Shown: piece by piece, positions 1-9,911 of the stretch
Layout of the letters: each line of letters starts with the position of its first letter
Position numbering within the stretch: the first letter of the stretch is position 1
DNA from: Fratercula arctica
Lineage: Eukaryota > Chordata > Aves > Charadriiformes > Alcidae
Length of the DNA stretch: 64,000 nt
Direction: 5' to 3'
NCBI GenBank assembly: GCA_947846985.1
Contig: CANTUZ010000014.1
Location: forward strand, 7,922,738-7,986,737
Translations under genes and position numbers: made by a program
Notes under the pieces: generated by a model
What the model was told of the DNA's origin: nothing
Database searches by the model: none
What the model saw: the letters and a program-made list of their open reading frames with translations, nothing else

Positions 1-700
1 GGGACCACGGGCACGGGGGACACCGCTGGCACCCACGGACACCCCCGGGGACACTCGGGGACACCGCTGGCACCCACGGATACCCCCCCGGGGACACGCA
101 GGGACACCGCTGGCACCCACCCACGGACACCCCCCCGGGGACACGCGGGGACACCGCTGGCACACCCACGGAAACCCCCCCGGGGACACGCCAGGGACAC
201 CGCTGGCACCCACGGACACCCCCCGGGGACACTCGGGGACACCGCTGGCACCCACGGACACCCCAGGACACGCGGGGACACCGCTGGAGGGGGCGGGACA
301 CCCACGGACACCCCCCCGGGGGGCAACGCGGGGACACCGCTGGCACCCACAGACACCCCCCCGAGGGACACGCGGGGGACACCGCTAGGCACCCCACGGA
401 CACCCCCCCCGGGGACACACGGGGACACCGCTGGCACCCACCCACGGACACCCCCCCGGGGAAACACCGCCACGCGGTGGACACCACTGGCAACCCACGT
501 GACACCCCCACGGGGACACACCGGGGCCAACGCTGGCCACCCACCCACGGGACACCCCCCAGGGACACTCAAGGGGGACCACGCTGGGACCCACGGACAC
601 CCCCCGGCGGACACGCGGGGGACACCGCTGGCACCCACGGACACCCCCCCGGGGACACGCGGGGACACCGCTGGCACCCACGGACACCCCCCTGGGGACC
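1..700. repeat. Minisatellite, mirror of the array at 21.97-22.45 kb
   Basis: Units of about 45-50 bp built on GGGACACCGCTGGCACCCAC and GGACACCCCCC. In the right arm the reverse complement fills the intron just before the first kinase exon, so the window starts inside that AXL intron of the inverted copy. Confidence 0.8.
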
Positions 701-1200
701 ACGGGACACAGGGAGGGGGGACGGGGGGACAGGGAGAAGGGGACAAGGGGACACGGAGAAGGGGACAAGGGGACAGGGACATGGGGATGGGGGACATGGG
801 GATGGGGGGACAGGGAGAAGGGGACATGGGGACACAGAGAAGGGGACAAGGGGACAGGGGAATGGGGACATGGGGATGGGGGACATGGAGACGGGGGGAT
901 GGGGGACAGGGGGACAGGGAGAAGGGGACATGGGGACAGAGGAACAAGGGGACATGGGGACACCAGGGGACATGGGGACACGGAGAAGGGGACAAGGGGA
1001 CAAGGGGACATGGGGATGGGGGACAAGGGGACCGGGAGAAGGGGACATGGGGACAAGGGGACAGGGACATGGGGGGGGACAGGGGGATGAGGGGACGGGG
1101 GACATGGGGAAGGGGGGGACAGGGGGACATGGGGATGGGGGACATGGGGACAGGGGAGGTGGTGACGTGGTCGGGGGGGGCGCGGTGACGGGCGGGTGAC
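700..1200. repeat. GGGGACAAGG/GGGGACATGG short-unit array
   Basis: Hexamer-like purine-rich repeat next to the inverted juxtamembrane exon; matched in reverse at 21.72-21.97 kb. Confidence 0.7.
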
Positions 1201-1206
1201 ACTCAC

Positions 1207-1289
1207 GGGTGGCCTCGGCGCTGCGGCGGCCGTAGGAGCTGCGCACGCGGAACTGCACGACCGGCTCCCCCCGGCCCGAGAAGGCCCCC
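1207..1289 (-). CDS. AXL: AXL inverted copy: juxtamembrane exon
   Basis: 83-bp exon encoding [19 protein letters not shown] then GRRSAEAT, equivalent to human VERGELVVRYRVRKSYSRRTTEAT. It is the same length as 21592-21674 on the plus strand. The next exon (start of the kinase domain) would lie left of the window. Confidence 0.9.
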
Positions 1290-4200
1290 CTGGCACGGGG
1301 ACAGCGGTGACACCGCGGGGGGACACCGCCACGGGGGGACACGGGGGGACACCGGGACAGGGGGGACACGGGGGGACACGGGGGGGACACCGGGACAGGG
1401 GAGACATGGAGGGACACTGGGACCGGGGGGACACAGGGGGACACCGGGACAGGGGGGACACGGGGGGACACCAGGATGGGGGGACCGGGGGGACACAGGG
1501 GAACACCGGACAGGGGGACAATGGAGGGACACTGGGACTGGGGGGACACGGGGGGAACCGGGACAGGGGGGACCATCGCCCGGCGGAGGGACATGGTGGG
1601 GGACACCGGGACCGGGGGACACGGGGGGACACCAGGATGGGGCACACGGGGGGACCACCACCACGGGGGGACACGGGGGGACACCGGGATGGGGGGACAT
1701 GGGGGGACACCAGGACAGGGGGGACACAGGGGGACACCGTGACAGGGGGTGACATGGGGTGACACTGCCACGGGGGGGACATGGAGGGACACTGGGACCA
1801 GGGGGACACAGAGGGACACCGGGATGGGGGGACATGGGGGGGGCACCAGGACAGGGGGGACACGGGGGGACACCGTGACAGGGGGTGACATGGGGTGACA
1901 CTGCCACAGGGGGGACACAGGGGGACACGGGGTGGACACGGGACAGGGGGTGACATGGGGTGACACTGCCACAGGGGGACATGGGACGGGGGGACACCGG
2001 GGGACACTGGAACAGGGCGTGACATGGGGACAAGAGGTGACACTGGGCAGGGGGGTGACACAGTGCTGGGAGGTGACATTGTGCTGGGGGGAGTGACACC
2101 GTGAGGAGGGTGACACCGCGCTGGGGGAGGTGACACGGTGCTGGGGGATGACACCGTGCTGGGGAGGTGACAGGGTGACAGAGGTGGTGACACCGTGCCA
2201 GGGAGGTGACACTGTGCCAGGGGTGTGTGTGTGTGACATCGTGAGGAGGGTGACACCGCGCTGGTGGAGGTGACACGGTACTGGGGGGGTGACACCGTGC
2301 TGGGGAGGTGACAGGGTGATGGAGGGGGGTGACACGGTGACAGGGGGGTGACACAGTGATGGGGAGGTGACACTGTGCCAGGGGTGTGTGACACCGTGAG
2401 GAGGGTGACACCACGCTGGGGAGGTGACAGGGTGATGGAGGGGGGGTGACACGGTGACGGGGGGGTGACACAGTGATGGGGAGGTGACACTGTGCCAGGG
2501 GTGTGTGACACCGTGAGGAGGGTGACAGTGCGCTGGGGAGGTGACAGGGTGACGGGGGGGGTGCCGGGGGGTGACAGGGGGGTGACAGGGTGACAGGGGG
2601 ATGATGGGGGGTGACAGGAGGATGACAGGGGGGTAACGGGGGGTGACGGAGGTGACAGGGGGTGACAGGGGGGTAACGGGGGGTGACAGGGGGTGACAGG
2701 GGGGTGACAGGGGGGTGACAGGGGGTGACAGGGGGGTAACGGGGGGTGACAGGCGGGTGACAGGGGGGTGACGGGGGGTGACAGGGGGTGACAGGGGGTG
2801 ACAGGGGGTAACGGGGGGTGACAGGGGGTGACGGGGGGTGACAGGGGGTGACAGGGGGTGCTGGGGGGTGACAGAGGGGTAACAGGGGGGTGACGGGGGG
2901 TGACGGGGGGTGACAGGGGGTGATGGGGGGTGACAGGGGGTGACAGGGGGGGTGACAGGGGGGTAACAGGGGGTGACAGGGGGGTGACGGGGGGTGACAG
3001 GGGGTGACAGGGGGTGCCGGGGGGTGACAGGGGGTGACAGGGGGTGCCGGGGGCCGTGTCTCACCCGAAGCGCGTCTCCTTGCGGCGGCGCCGGGCCAGC
3101 AGCAGCCCCAGGGCCAGCGCCAGCCCCCCCAGTAGCCCCAGGGCCACCAGCGCCAGCCACCACCCCCCCCAGGGCCCCGGCGCCCGCGTCACCGCTGCCA
3201 CCGGGACACGGGACACACGGGGACACACGGGGACACGGGGACAAATGGGGACACGGGACACAGGGACACGGGGACACACGGGGACACACGGGGACACATG
3301 GGGACACGAGGACACACGGGGACACGGGGACACACAGGGACACGGGACACGGGGACACACGGGGCACCTCAGCGGGGACGGCCACCAACAGCAGCACGGC
3401 CCCTCCCCATCCCGTCCCATCCCATCCCAGTTCATCCCAGTCCCTCCCAGTCCATCCCATCCCATCCCATCCCATCCCATCCCATCCTAGTCCATCCCAG
3501 TCCCTCCCATCCCATCCCATCCCACCCCAGTCCCTCCCAGTCCCTCCCATCCCATCCCATCCCATCCCAGTTCATCCCAGTCCCTCCCAGTCCATCCCAT
3601 CCCATCCCACCCCAGTCCCTCCCATTCCATCCCGTCCCATCCCATCCCATCCCATCCCATCCCACCCCAGTCCCTCCCAGTCCCTCCCATCCCATCCCGT
3701 CCCATCCCATCCCAGTTCATCCCAGTCCCTCCCAGTCCATCCCATCCCAGTTCATCCCAGTCCATCCCCTCCCAGTCCCTCCCAGTCCCTCCCATCCCAT
3801 CCCATCCCATCCCATCCCCTCCCAGTCCCTCCCAGTCCCTCCCAGTCCATCCCAGTCCCTCCCATCCCCTCCCATCCCCTCCCATCCCATCCTGTCCCAT
3901 CCCATCCCCTCCCAGTCCCTCCCAGTCCCCCCGCAGGCCCCTCACCCGGCTGCGACTCCAGCGGTGCCTCGGGGGCTGTGGGGACATCGGGGACGTCAGG
4001 GGGACACGGGGGAGGGACGGGGACATTGACGTGGGGTGACAGGGACACGGGTGACAGGGACACGGGGGCGCTGGGGACGGGGACATGGTGGTGACAGCGA
4101 CGGGGGGGGTTGGGGACACAGGGGGACAGTGACCGGGGTGACAGGGGGGTGACAGTGACAGGGGGTGACAGGGGGGTGACAGTGACAGGGGGTGATGGTG

Positions 4201-7200
4201 ACAGTGGGGTGTTGGGGACACAGGGGGGACAGTGATGGGGGGTGACAGGGGGGTGACAGTGACTGGGGTGACAGTGACAGTGGGGTGACAGGGGGTGACA
4301 GTGACGGGGGGTGACAGGGGGGTGACAGGAGTAACAGGGTGACAGTGACACACAGTGACGGTGACAGGGGGGTGACAGTGACAGTGGGGTGACAGTGGGG
4401 TGACAGTGACAGGGGGTGACGGTGACAGTGGGGTGTTGGGGACACAGGGGGGGACAGTGAGGGGGGGTGACAGGGGGGTGACAGTGACGGGGGGTGACAG
4501 TGGGGTGACAGGAGTAACGGGGTGACAGTGACAGGGGGTGACGGTGACAGTGGGGTGTTGGGGACACAGGGGGGACAGTGATGGGGGGTGACGGGGGTGA
4601 CAGTGATGGTGACAGTGACAGGCGGGTGACAAGAGTAACGGGGTGACAGTGACAGAGAGTGATGGTGACAGGGGGGTGACAGTGACAGTGGGGTGACAGA
4701 GGGTGATGGTGACAGTGGGGTGACAGGAGTAACAGAGGGTGACAGTGACAGGGGGTGACGGTGACAGTGGGGTGTTGGGGACACAGGGGGGACAGGGATG
4801 GGGGGTGACGGGGGTGACAGTGATGGGGGTGACAGTGACAGGCGGGTGACAAGAGTAACGGGGTGACAGTGACAGAGAGTGACGGTGACAGGGGGGTGAC
4901 AGTGACAGTGGGGTGACAGAGGGTGACGGTGACAGTGGGGTGACAGTGACAGGGGGGGTGACAGAGGTGACAGTGACTCACGCAGCAGCACGGGGGGGCT
5001 CCAGGGCCCGTCCCCCCCCCCGGTGTATGGGGCCACCCGGACCCACAGGCTCTGCCCCCCAAGCTCCAGCGTCGCCTCCTGCGCCAGCCCCACGTCCAGC
5101 ACCGCCTGGGGCAGGGCGAGAGGGGGGAGACATGGGGCGCCGGGGGGCGCAGTGTGGGGCACAGTGTGGGGCGCCGTGGGGCACAATGGCGTGCAATGGG
5201 GTGCAATGGGGTGCAGTGTGGGGCACAGTGTGGGGCACAGTGGGGCACAATGGCGTGCAATGGGGCGCCGGGGGGCACAGTGTGGGGCACAGTGTGGGGC
5301 GCCGTGGGGCTCAATGGCATGCAATGGGGTGCAATGGGGGCGCCGGGGGGGCACAGTGTGGGGCGCTGTGGGGCACAATGGTGTGCAATGGGGTGCTGTG
5401 GAGCATGGGGGGGGACAGTGGGGCACAGTGTGGGGCGCCGTGGGGCACAATGGCATGCAATGGGGTGCAATGGGGGTGCAGTGGGGTGCAGTGGGGCACG
5501 GTGGGGGGGGGCAGTGGGGCACCGTGGGGCGCTGTGGGGCACAATGGCGTGCAATGGGGTGCAATGGGGCGCCGTGGGGGGGCAGTGGGGTGCAATGGGG
5601 CGCAGTGGGGCACAATGGCGTGCAATGGGGCGCAGTGGGGCGCAGTGGGGCGCGGTGGGGCGCCGTGGGGCTCACCTCGGGGTCGCGGGCCCGGCGGTAG
5701 CCCAGCCGGTAGCCCCGCAGCACCCCATTGAGGGGCCCCCGGGGGGGCGCCCAGCGCACGCGGGCCCAGGCCCCCTCCCGTGCCGCCGACACGTTCTCGG
5801 GGGGGGCCCCCGGCGCTGGGGGGCGGGGGGGGGGGCATCAGTGGGGCCAGCCCCATGGAGCCCCCCAGCCCCATAGAGCCCCCAACCCCATGGGATCCCC
5901 CCCAGCCCCATGTGAACCCCCAGCCCCCCAGCCCCATTCCCATTGAGCCCCCCAGCGAACCCCACACCCAGCCCCATAGAGCCCCCCCAGCCCCATAGAG
6001 TCCCCCAGCCCCAGCCCCATGGAGCCCCCCCAGCCCCACAGAGCCCCCCAGCCCCAGCCCCACAGAGCCCCCCGCCCCACGGAGCCCCCCATCCCCAGCC
6101 CCACAGAGCCCCCCAGCCCCACGGAGACCCCCAGCCCCATAGAGCCCCCCCATCCCCACGGAGACCCCCAGCCCCATAGAGCCCCCCCAGCCCCATCCCC
6201 ATCCCCATCCCCATAGAGCCCCCCCATCCCCACGGAGACCCCCATCCCCACAGCAACCCCCAGCCCCACAGAGCCCCCCCAGCCCCATCCCCATCCCCAT
6301 CCCCACGGAGCTCCCCCATCCCCACAGAGACCCCCATCCCCCAGCCCCATAGAGCCCCCCCAGCCCCACAGAGCCCCCCAGCCCCACAGAGACCCCCATC
6401 CCCAGCCCCATAGAGCCCCCCCATCCCCACAGAGACCCCCATTCCCATCCCCACAGAGCCCCCCCATCCCCACAGAGGCCCCCATCCCCACGGAGCCCCC
6501 CCATCCCCAGCCCCATCCCCACAGAGCCCCCCCCGCCCCATAGAGCCCCCCCATCCCCACAGAGCCCCCCATCCCCACGGAGCCCCCCCATCCCCACGGA
6601 GCCCCCCATCCCCACGGAGCCCCCCCCATCCCCACAGAGCCCCCCCAGCCCCACAGAGCCCCCCCAGCCCCACAGAGCCCCCCATCCCCACGGAGCCCCC
6701 CCATCCCCACAGAGCCCCCCCATCCCCACAGAGACCGCCATCCCCAGCCCCACGGAGCCCCCCCCATCCCCACGGAGCCCCCCCATCCCCACAGAGACCG
6801 CCATCCCCATCCCCACGGAGCCCCCCCATCCCCACGGAGCCCCCCATCCCCACGGAGCCCCCCCCATCCCCACAGAGCCCCCCATCCCCACAGAGCCCCC
6901 CCCAGCCCCACAGAGCCCCCCATCCCCACGGAGCCCCCCCCGCCCCCGCCCCCGCCTCACCGCCCTCAGCCGTGGCCGCGCGCGCCCAGGCGCTCCAGGG
7001 GGCGGGGCGGGGCGGGGCGCAGCGCACGCGCGCGCGGTAGGCGCAGGAGGGGCTGAGCCCGCCCAGGCGCTGGGCGAAGGGCGGGACCGGCACCTCCCGG
7101 CTCCGCACCGCGCCCCCCGCGCACCCCCCCGCGCCCCCCGCCTCCGCCACCACCTGCGGGGACAGCGCCGCCATGGGGACACCCCGCCATGGGGACACCG

Positions 7201-8778
7201 CCATGGGGACACCCCGGGGGACACCGCCATGGGGACACCGCCATGGGGACACCACCCCCTTGGGGACACCGCTGTGGGGACACCGCTATGGGGACACCGC
7301 CATGGGGACACCCCGCCATGGGGACACCGCCATGGGGACACCGCTATGGGGACACCCCGGGGGGACACCCCGTGGGGACACCGCCATGGGGACACCCCGG
7401 GGGGACACCGCTATGGGGACATCGCTATGGGGACACCCCGGGGGGACACCGCTATGGGGACATCGCTATGGGGACACCCCGGGGGGACACCCCGTGGGGA
7501 CACCGCCCCATGGGGACACCGCCATGGGGACACCCCGTGGGGACACTGCTATGGGGACACCGCTATGGGGACATCCCCGCCATGGGGACACCCCGGGGGA
7601 CACCGCCATGGGGACACCGCTATGGGGACACCGCTATGGGGACACTGCCCCCATGGGGACACCGCTATGGGGACACCCCGGGGGACACCGCTATGGGGAC
7701 ACCGCCCCATGGGGACATCCCCGCCGTGGGGACACCGCCATGGGGACATCACTATGGGGACATCCCTGCCATGGGGACATGCCAGGGGGACACCGCTATG
7801 GGGACACCGCCATGGGGACACCGCTATGGGGACACCCCGGGGGGACACCGCTATGGGGACATCCCGTGGGGACATCCCCGCCATGGGGACACCCCGGGGG
7901 ACACCGCCCCCATGGGGACATCGCTATGGGGACACCCCGGGGGACACTGCCCCCATGGGGACATCCCCGCCATGGGGACATCGCTATGGGGACACCAGCC
8001 CCATGGGGACATGCCAGGGGGACACCGCTATGGGGACACCCCATGGGGACATCACTGTGGGGACACCCCATGGGAACACTGCTATGGGGACACCACCCCC
8101 ATGGGGACATCGCTATGGGGACACCCCGTGGGGACATCCCCACCGTGGGGACATCCCTGGGCCCCCCCCCATGTGCCCACTCCCCCCCCGCTCCCCCAAT
8201 GTCCCCCTGTGCCCCCCCATGTCCCCCCCGTGTCCCCAACCCCCCCCCGCGCCCCCCCCCGTCCCGCATGTCCCCCCCCACCCCCCCCATGTCCCCAGGA
8301 CCCCCCCCGTCCCCATGTCCCCCCCTGTCCCCATGTCCCCCCCGTGCCCCCCAGGTCCCCCTGTCCCCCCCCCGTCCCCAAGCCCCCCCGTGTCCCCCTC
8401 ACCCCCCCCCATGACCCCCCCATCCCCAAGCCCCCCCGTGTCCCCCTCACCCCCCCCATGTCCCCCCCCCGTCCCCAAGCCCCCCCCGTGTCCCCCTCAC
8501 CCCCCCCATGCCCCCCCCCATCCCCATGTCCCCCCCCGTCCCTATGTCCCCCCTTGTCCCCATGTCCCCCCCGTGCCCCCCCCACACCCCCCCGTGACCC
8601 CCCCATCCCCATGTCCCCCACCCATCCCCAAGCCCCCCCCGTTGCCCCCCCCCCTCACCTGCAGGGTGCAGACCTGCGGGGGGGGGTCCCCGCTGCCCCC
8701 CCCCGGCTCCCAGCCCAGCTCCAGCCCAGTGCTGCCCCCGCCCCAGCACCGCCAGCCGCCGGGGGGGGCCCGGCACCA
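1207..8778 (-). CDS. AXL: AXL receptor tyrosine kinase, inverted partial copy (FN3 to juxtamembrane)
   Basis: Seven minus-strand exons, in transcript order 8659-8778, 6961-7153, 5676-5815, 4982-5105, 3946-3975, 3065-3194 and 1207-1289, encode both FN3 domains, the extracellular stalk, the transmembrane helix and the juxtamembrane segment of AXL. Each has an AG acceptor and GT donor, and from the second exon on the phases chain without a break. The same exons occur on the plus strand at 12569-21674, so this is an inverted duplicate. Only the first exon is broken here: an extra G after the GGGGGCAGCACTG stretch shifts the frame. No Ig or kinase exon is present, although the copy could continue left of the window. 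Either a real inverted duplication or an assembly fold-back; gene identity is secure from near-identity to the plus-strand copy and similarity to human AXL. Confidence 0.88.
1290..3060. repeat. GGGGGGACACCGGGAC and GGGGGTGACAGG arrays (inverted intron)
   Basis: Three blocks: GGGACAC units (1290-2040), ~150-bp units containing GTGACACCGTGAGGAGGGTG (2040-2560) and GGTGACAGGGGG/GGGTAACGG units (2550-3060). The same blocks in reverse fill 19.57-21.59 kb. Confidence 0.75.
3065..3194 (-). CDS. AXL: AXL inverted copy: transmembrane exon (in frame)
   Basis: Reads [13 protein letters not shown], then a Leu/Ala/Gly hydrophobic helix ([19 protein letters not shown]), then the stop-transfer run [11 protein letters not shown], which matches human HRRKKETRYG. 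The frame is intact here but broken in the plus-strand copy. Confidence 0.9.
3200..3940. repeat. GGGGACACAC and CCCATCCCAGT arrays (inverted intron)
   Basis: ACACGGGG repeats (3200-3360), then CCCAT/CCCAGTCCCT pentamer-decamer repeats (3400-3935). Mirrors of 18.49-19.42 and 17.77-18.47 kb, but shorter than the right-arm versions. Confidence 0.75.
3946..3975 (-). CDS. AXL: AXL inverted copy: 30-bp stalk exon
   Basis: Small exon ([11 protein letters not shown]) between FN3-2 and the membrane helix, identical to 17737-17766 on the plus strand. AG and GTGAG sites flank it and 30 bp preserves phase. Confidence 0.8.
4020..4978. repeat. GTGACAGTGACAGGGGG array (inverted intron)
   Basis: Units rich in GGTGACAGTGAC with a recurring GGTGTTGGGGACACAGGG block; mirror of 16.9-17.73 kb. 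Confidence 0.75.
4982..5105 (-). CDS. AXL: AXL inverted copy: FN3-2, second exon (in frame)
   Basis: Encodes AVLDVGLAQEATLELGGQ, then [19 protein letters not shown]. The AYTxxGDGPWS signature is the conserved end of the AXL second FN3 domain. Donor CTGC|GTGAGT is intact. The plus-strand counterpart is badly scrambled. Confidence 0.9.
5130..5670. repeat. GGGGCACAATGGCGTGCAATG array (inverted intron)
   Basis: Units of GGGGCAC/GCGTGCAATGGGGTGCAATGGGG with GCGCCGTGGGG blocks; mirror of 15.67-16.64 kb, which is about 430 bp longer. Confidence 0.75.
5676..5815 (-). CDS. AXL: AXL inverted copy: FN3-2, first exon (in frame)
   Basis: Encodes [15 protein letters not shown] then [19 protein letters not shown] and [11 protein letters not shown], matching human AXL (GPPENIS..., LQGTLLGYRLAY). 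At 140 bp the phase is correct; the plus-strand copy lacks one C (GGGCCGCG against GGGCCCGCG). Confidence 0.9.
5830..6955. repeat. CCCCATAGAGCCCCCC array (inverted intron)
   Basis: About 20-bp units of CCCCA(T/C)AGAGCCCCCCCAG; mirror of 14.35-15.51 kb. Confidence 0.75.
6961..7153 (-). CDS. AXL: AXL inverted copy: FN3-1, second exon (in frame)
   Basis: Reads VVAEAGGAGG...[25 protein letters not shown]...[13 protein letters not shown], matching the human AXL layout (RLGSLHPHTPYHIRVAC...W). It is 193 bp and keeps the phase needed by the next exon, unlike its 198-bp plus-strand counterpart. Confidence 0.88.
7165..8650. repeat. GGGGACACCGC(T/C)ATG array plus C-rich block (inverted intron)
   Basis: 7165-8160 is a 14-18 bp repeat of ATGGGGACACC with CGCTATGG, CGCCATGG and CCGGGG variants. 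8165-8650 is C-rich with CCCCATGTCCCC units. Mirror of 12.69-14.13 kb. Confidence 0.8.
8659..8778 (-). CDS. AXL: AXL inverted copy: FN3-1, first exon (frameshifted)
   Basis: Starts [18 protein letters not shown] and should continue LELGWEP as in the plus-strand copy at 12569-12687. It is 120 bp against 119 there: one additional G (CACTGGGCTGG against CACTGGCTGG) puts the rest out of frame. Acceptor and donor (CTGCAG|GTGAG) are intact. Confidence 0.85.
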
Positions 8779-8799
8779 CTGGGGGGGGCACGGGGGGGT

Positions 8800-9725
8800 G
8801 AAGTGACCCCCCGCGTGTGTCCCCCCCCCGTGTGTCCCCCCAGGGCCCCCATCACCCCCCCCGGTCACAGGAGGGTGTCACCCCCCCATCACCCCCCCCA
8901 TCACCCCCAGTGCCCCCCCCCCCCGGTCACAGGAGGGTGTCCCCCCCCCCCATCACCCCCCCATCCCCCCCATTGCCCCCCCCCCCGCAGAGGAGGGTCC
9001 CCCCTCACCCCCCATATCCCCCCCCTTGGCCCCCCCCCATCACCCCCAGTGTCCCCCCCCAGGGCCCCCATCACCCCCCAATCACCCTCCATGTTCCCCC
9101 CCCCCCGGGCCCCCATCACCCCATTTCTCGCTCCCCCTGTTCAGAGGAGGGTCCCCCCCCCCTCACCCCCAACGTCCCCCCCCCATGTCCCCCCCCATCA
9201 CCCCCAGTGTCCCCCCCCAGGGCCCCCGTCACCCCCCTTGCCCCCCCCCCCCAACAGAGGAGGGTCCCCCCCCCTCACCCCCCATGTGTCCCCCCCCGTG
9301 TCCCCCCCCCCTTGCCCCCCAACCCCCCATTGCCCCCCATCGCCCCCCAATCACCCCCCATGTCGCCCCCCCGTGCCCCCCCATCACCCCCACATCACCC
9401 CCCTTGCCCCCCCCCCCCCCAACAGAGGAGGGTCCCCCCCCTCACCCCCCATATCCACCCCCCATGTCCCCCCCCATCACCCCCAGTGCCCCCCTGTAAC
9501 CCCTCAGGGCCCCCCCCCCCAAGGCCCCCATCACCCCCCTTGCCCCCCCCCAACAGAGGAGGGTCCCCCCCCTCACCCCCCATGTCCCCCCCCGTGCCCC
9601 CCATCACCCCCGGTGCCCCCCCCCCCAGGTCCCCCATCACCCCCCCATCACCCCCCTTGCCCCCCCCCCCCAACAGAGGGGGTCCCCCCCCCTCACCCCC
9701 CTGTCCCCCCCCCCGTGCCCCCCCC
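8800..9725. repeat. GAGGAGGGTCCCCCCC minisatellite before AXL Ig2
   Basis: Units of 80-150 bp containing CAGAGGAGGGTCCCC or CACAGGAGGGTGTC separated by C-rich CATCACCCCC runs. The first part is the reverse of 11.93-12.57 kb; the part next to 9729 is the true upstream flank of the Ig2 exon. The palindrome boundary therefore lies inside this array. Confidence 0.7.
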
Positions 9726-9728
9726 CAG

Positions 9729-9911
9729 GGCTGCCCTTCTTCTGGGAGGAGCCGCAGGACCTGGCGGTGGGGGCGGGCGCCCCCTTCACCCTCCGCTGCG
9801 GCGCCCGCGGCCCCCCCGAGCCCGTGGGGCTGCTCTGGCTGCGGGACGGGACCCCCCTCAGCCCCCCCGGGGCGGGGATGGCCCCCTCCCCCTCCACGCT
9901 GAGGGTCCCGG
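9729..9911 (+). CDS. AXL: AXL Ig2 domain, first exon
   Basis: [20 protein letters not shown], then [20 protein letters not shown], ending TLRVPG: the first half of the second Ig domain with its first cysteine and WLxD strand. In frame. This exon has no mirror copy in the left arm. Confidence 0.93.

Noticed and set aside
3298..4029. Pro/Ser/His-rich frame resembling an extensin-like protein
   Set aside because: It is a translation of the CCCAT/CCCAGT pentamer array in an AXL intron.
1207..8778. Inverted copy as a separate TAM-family gene (TYRO3 or MERTK)
   Set aside because: Exons and introns are near-identical to the adjacent AXL copy, including private arrays, so it is a duplicate of AXL and not a paralogue.
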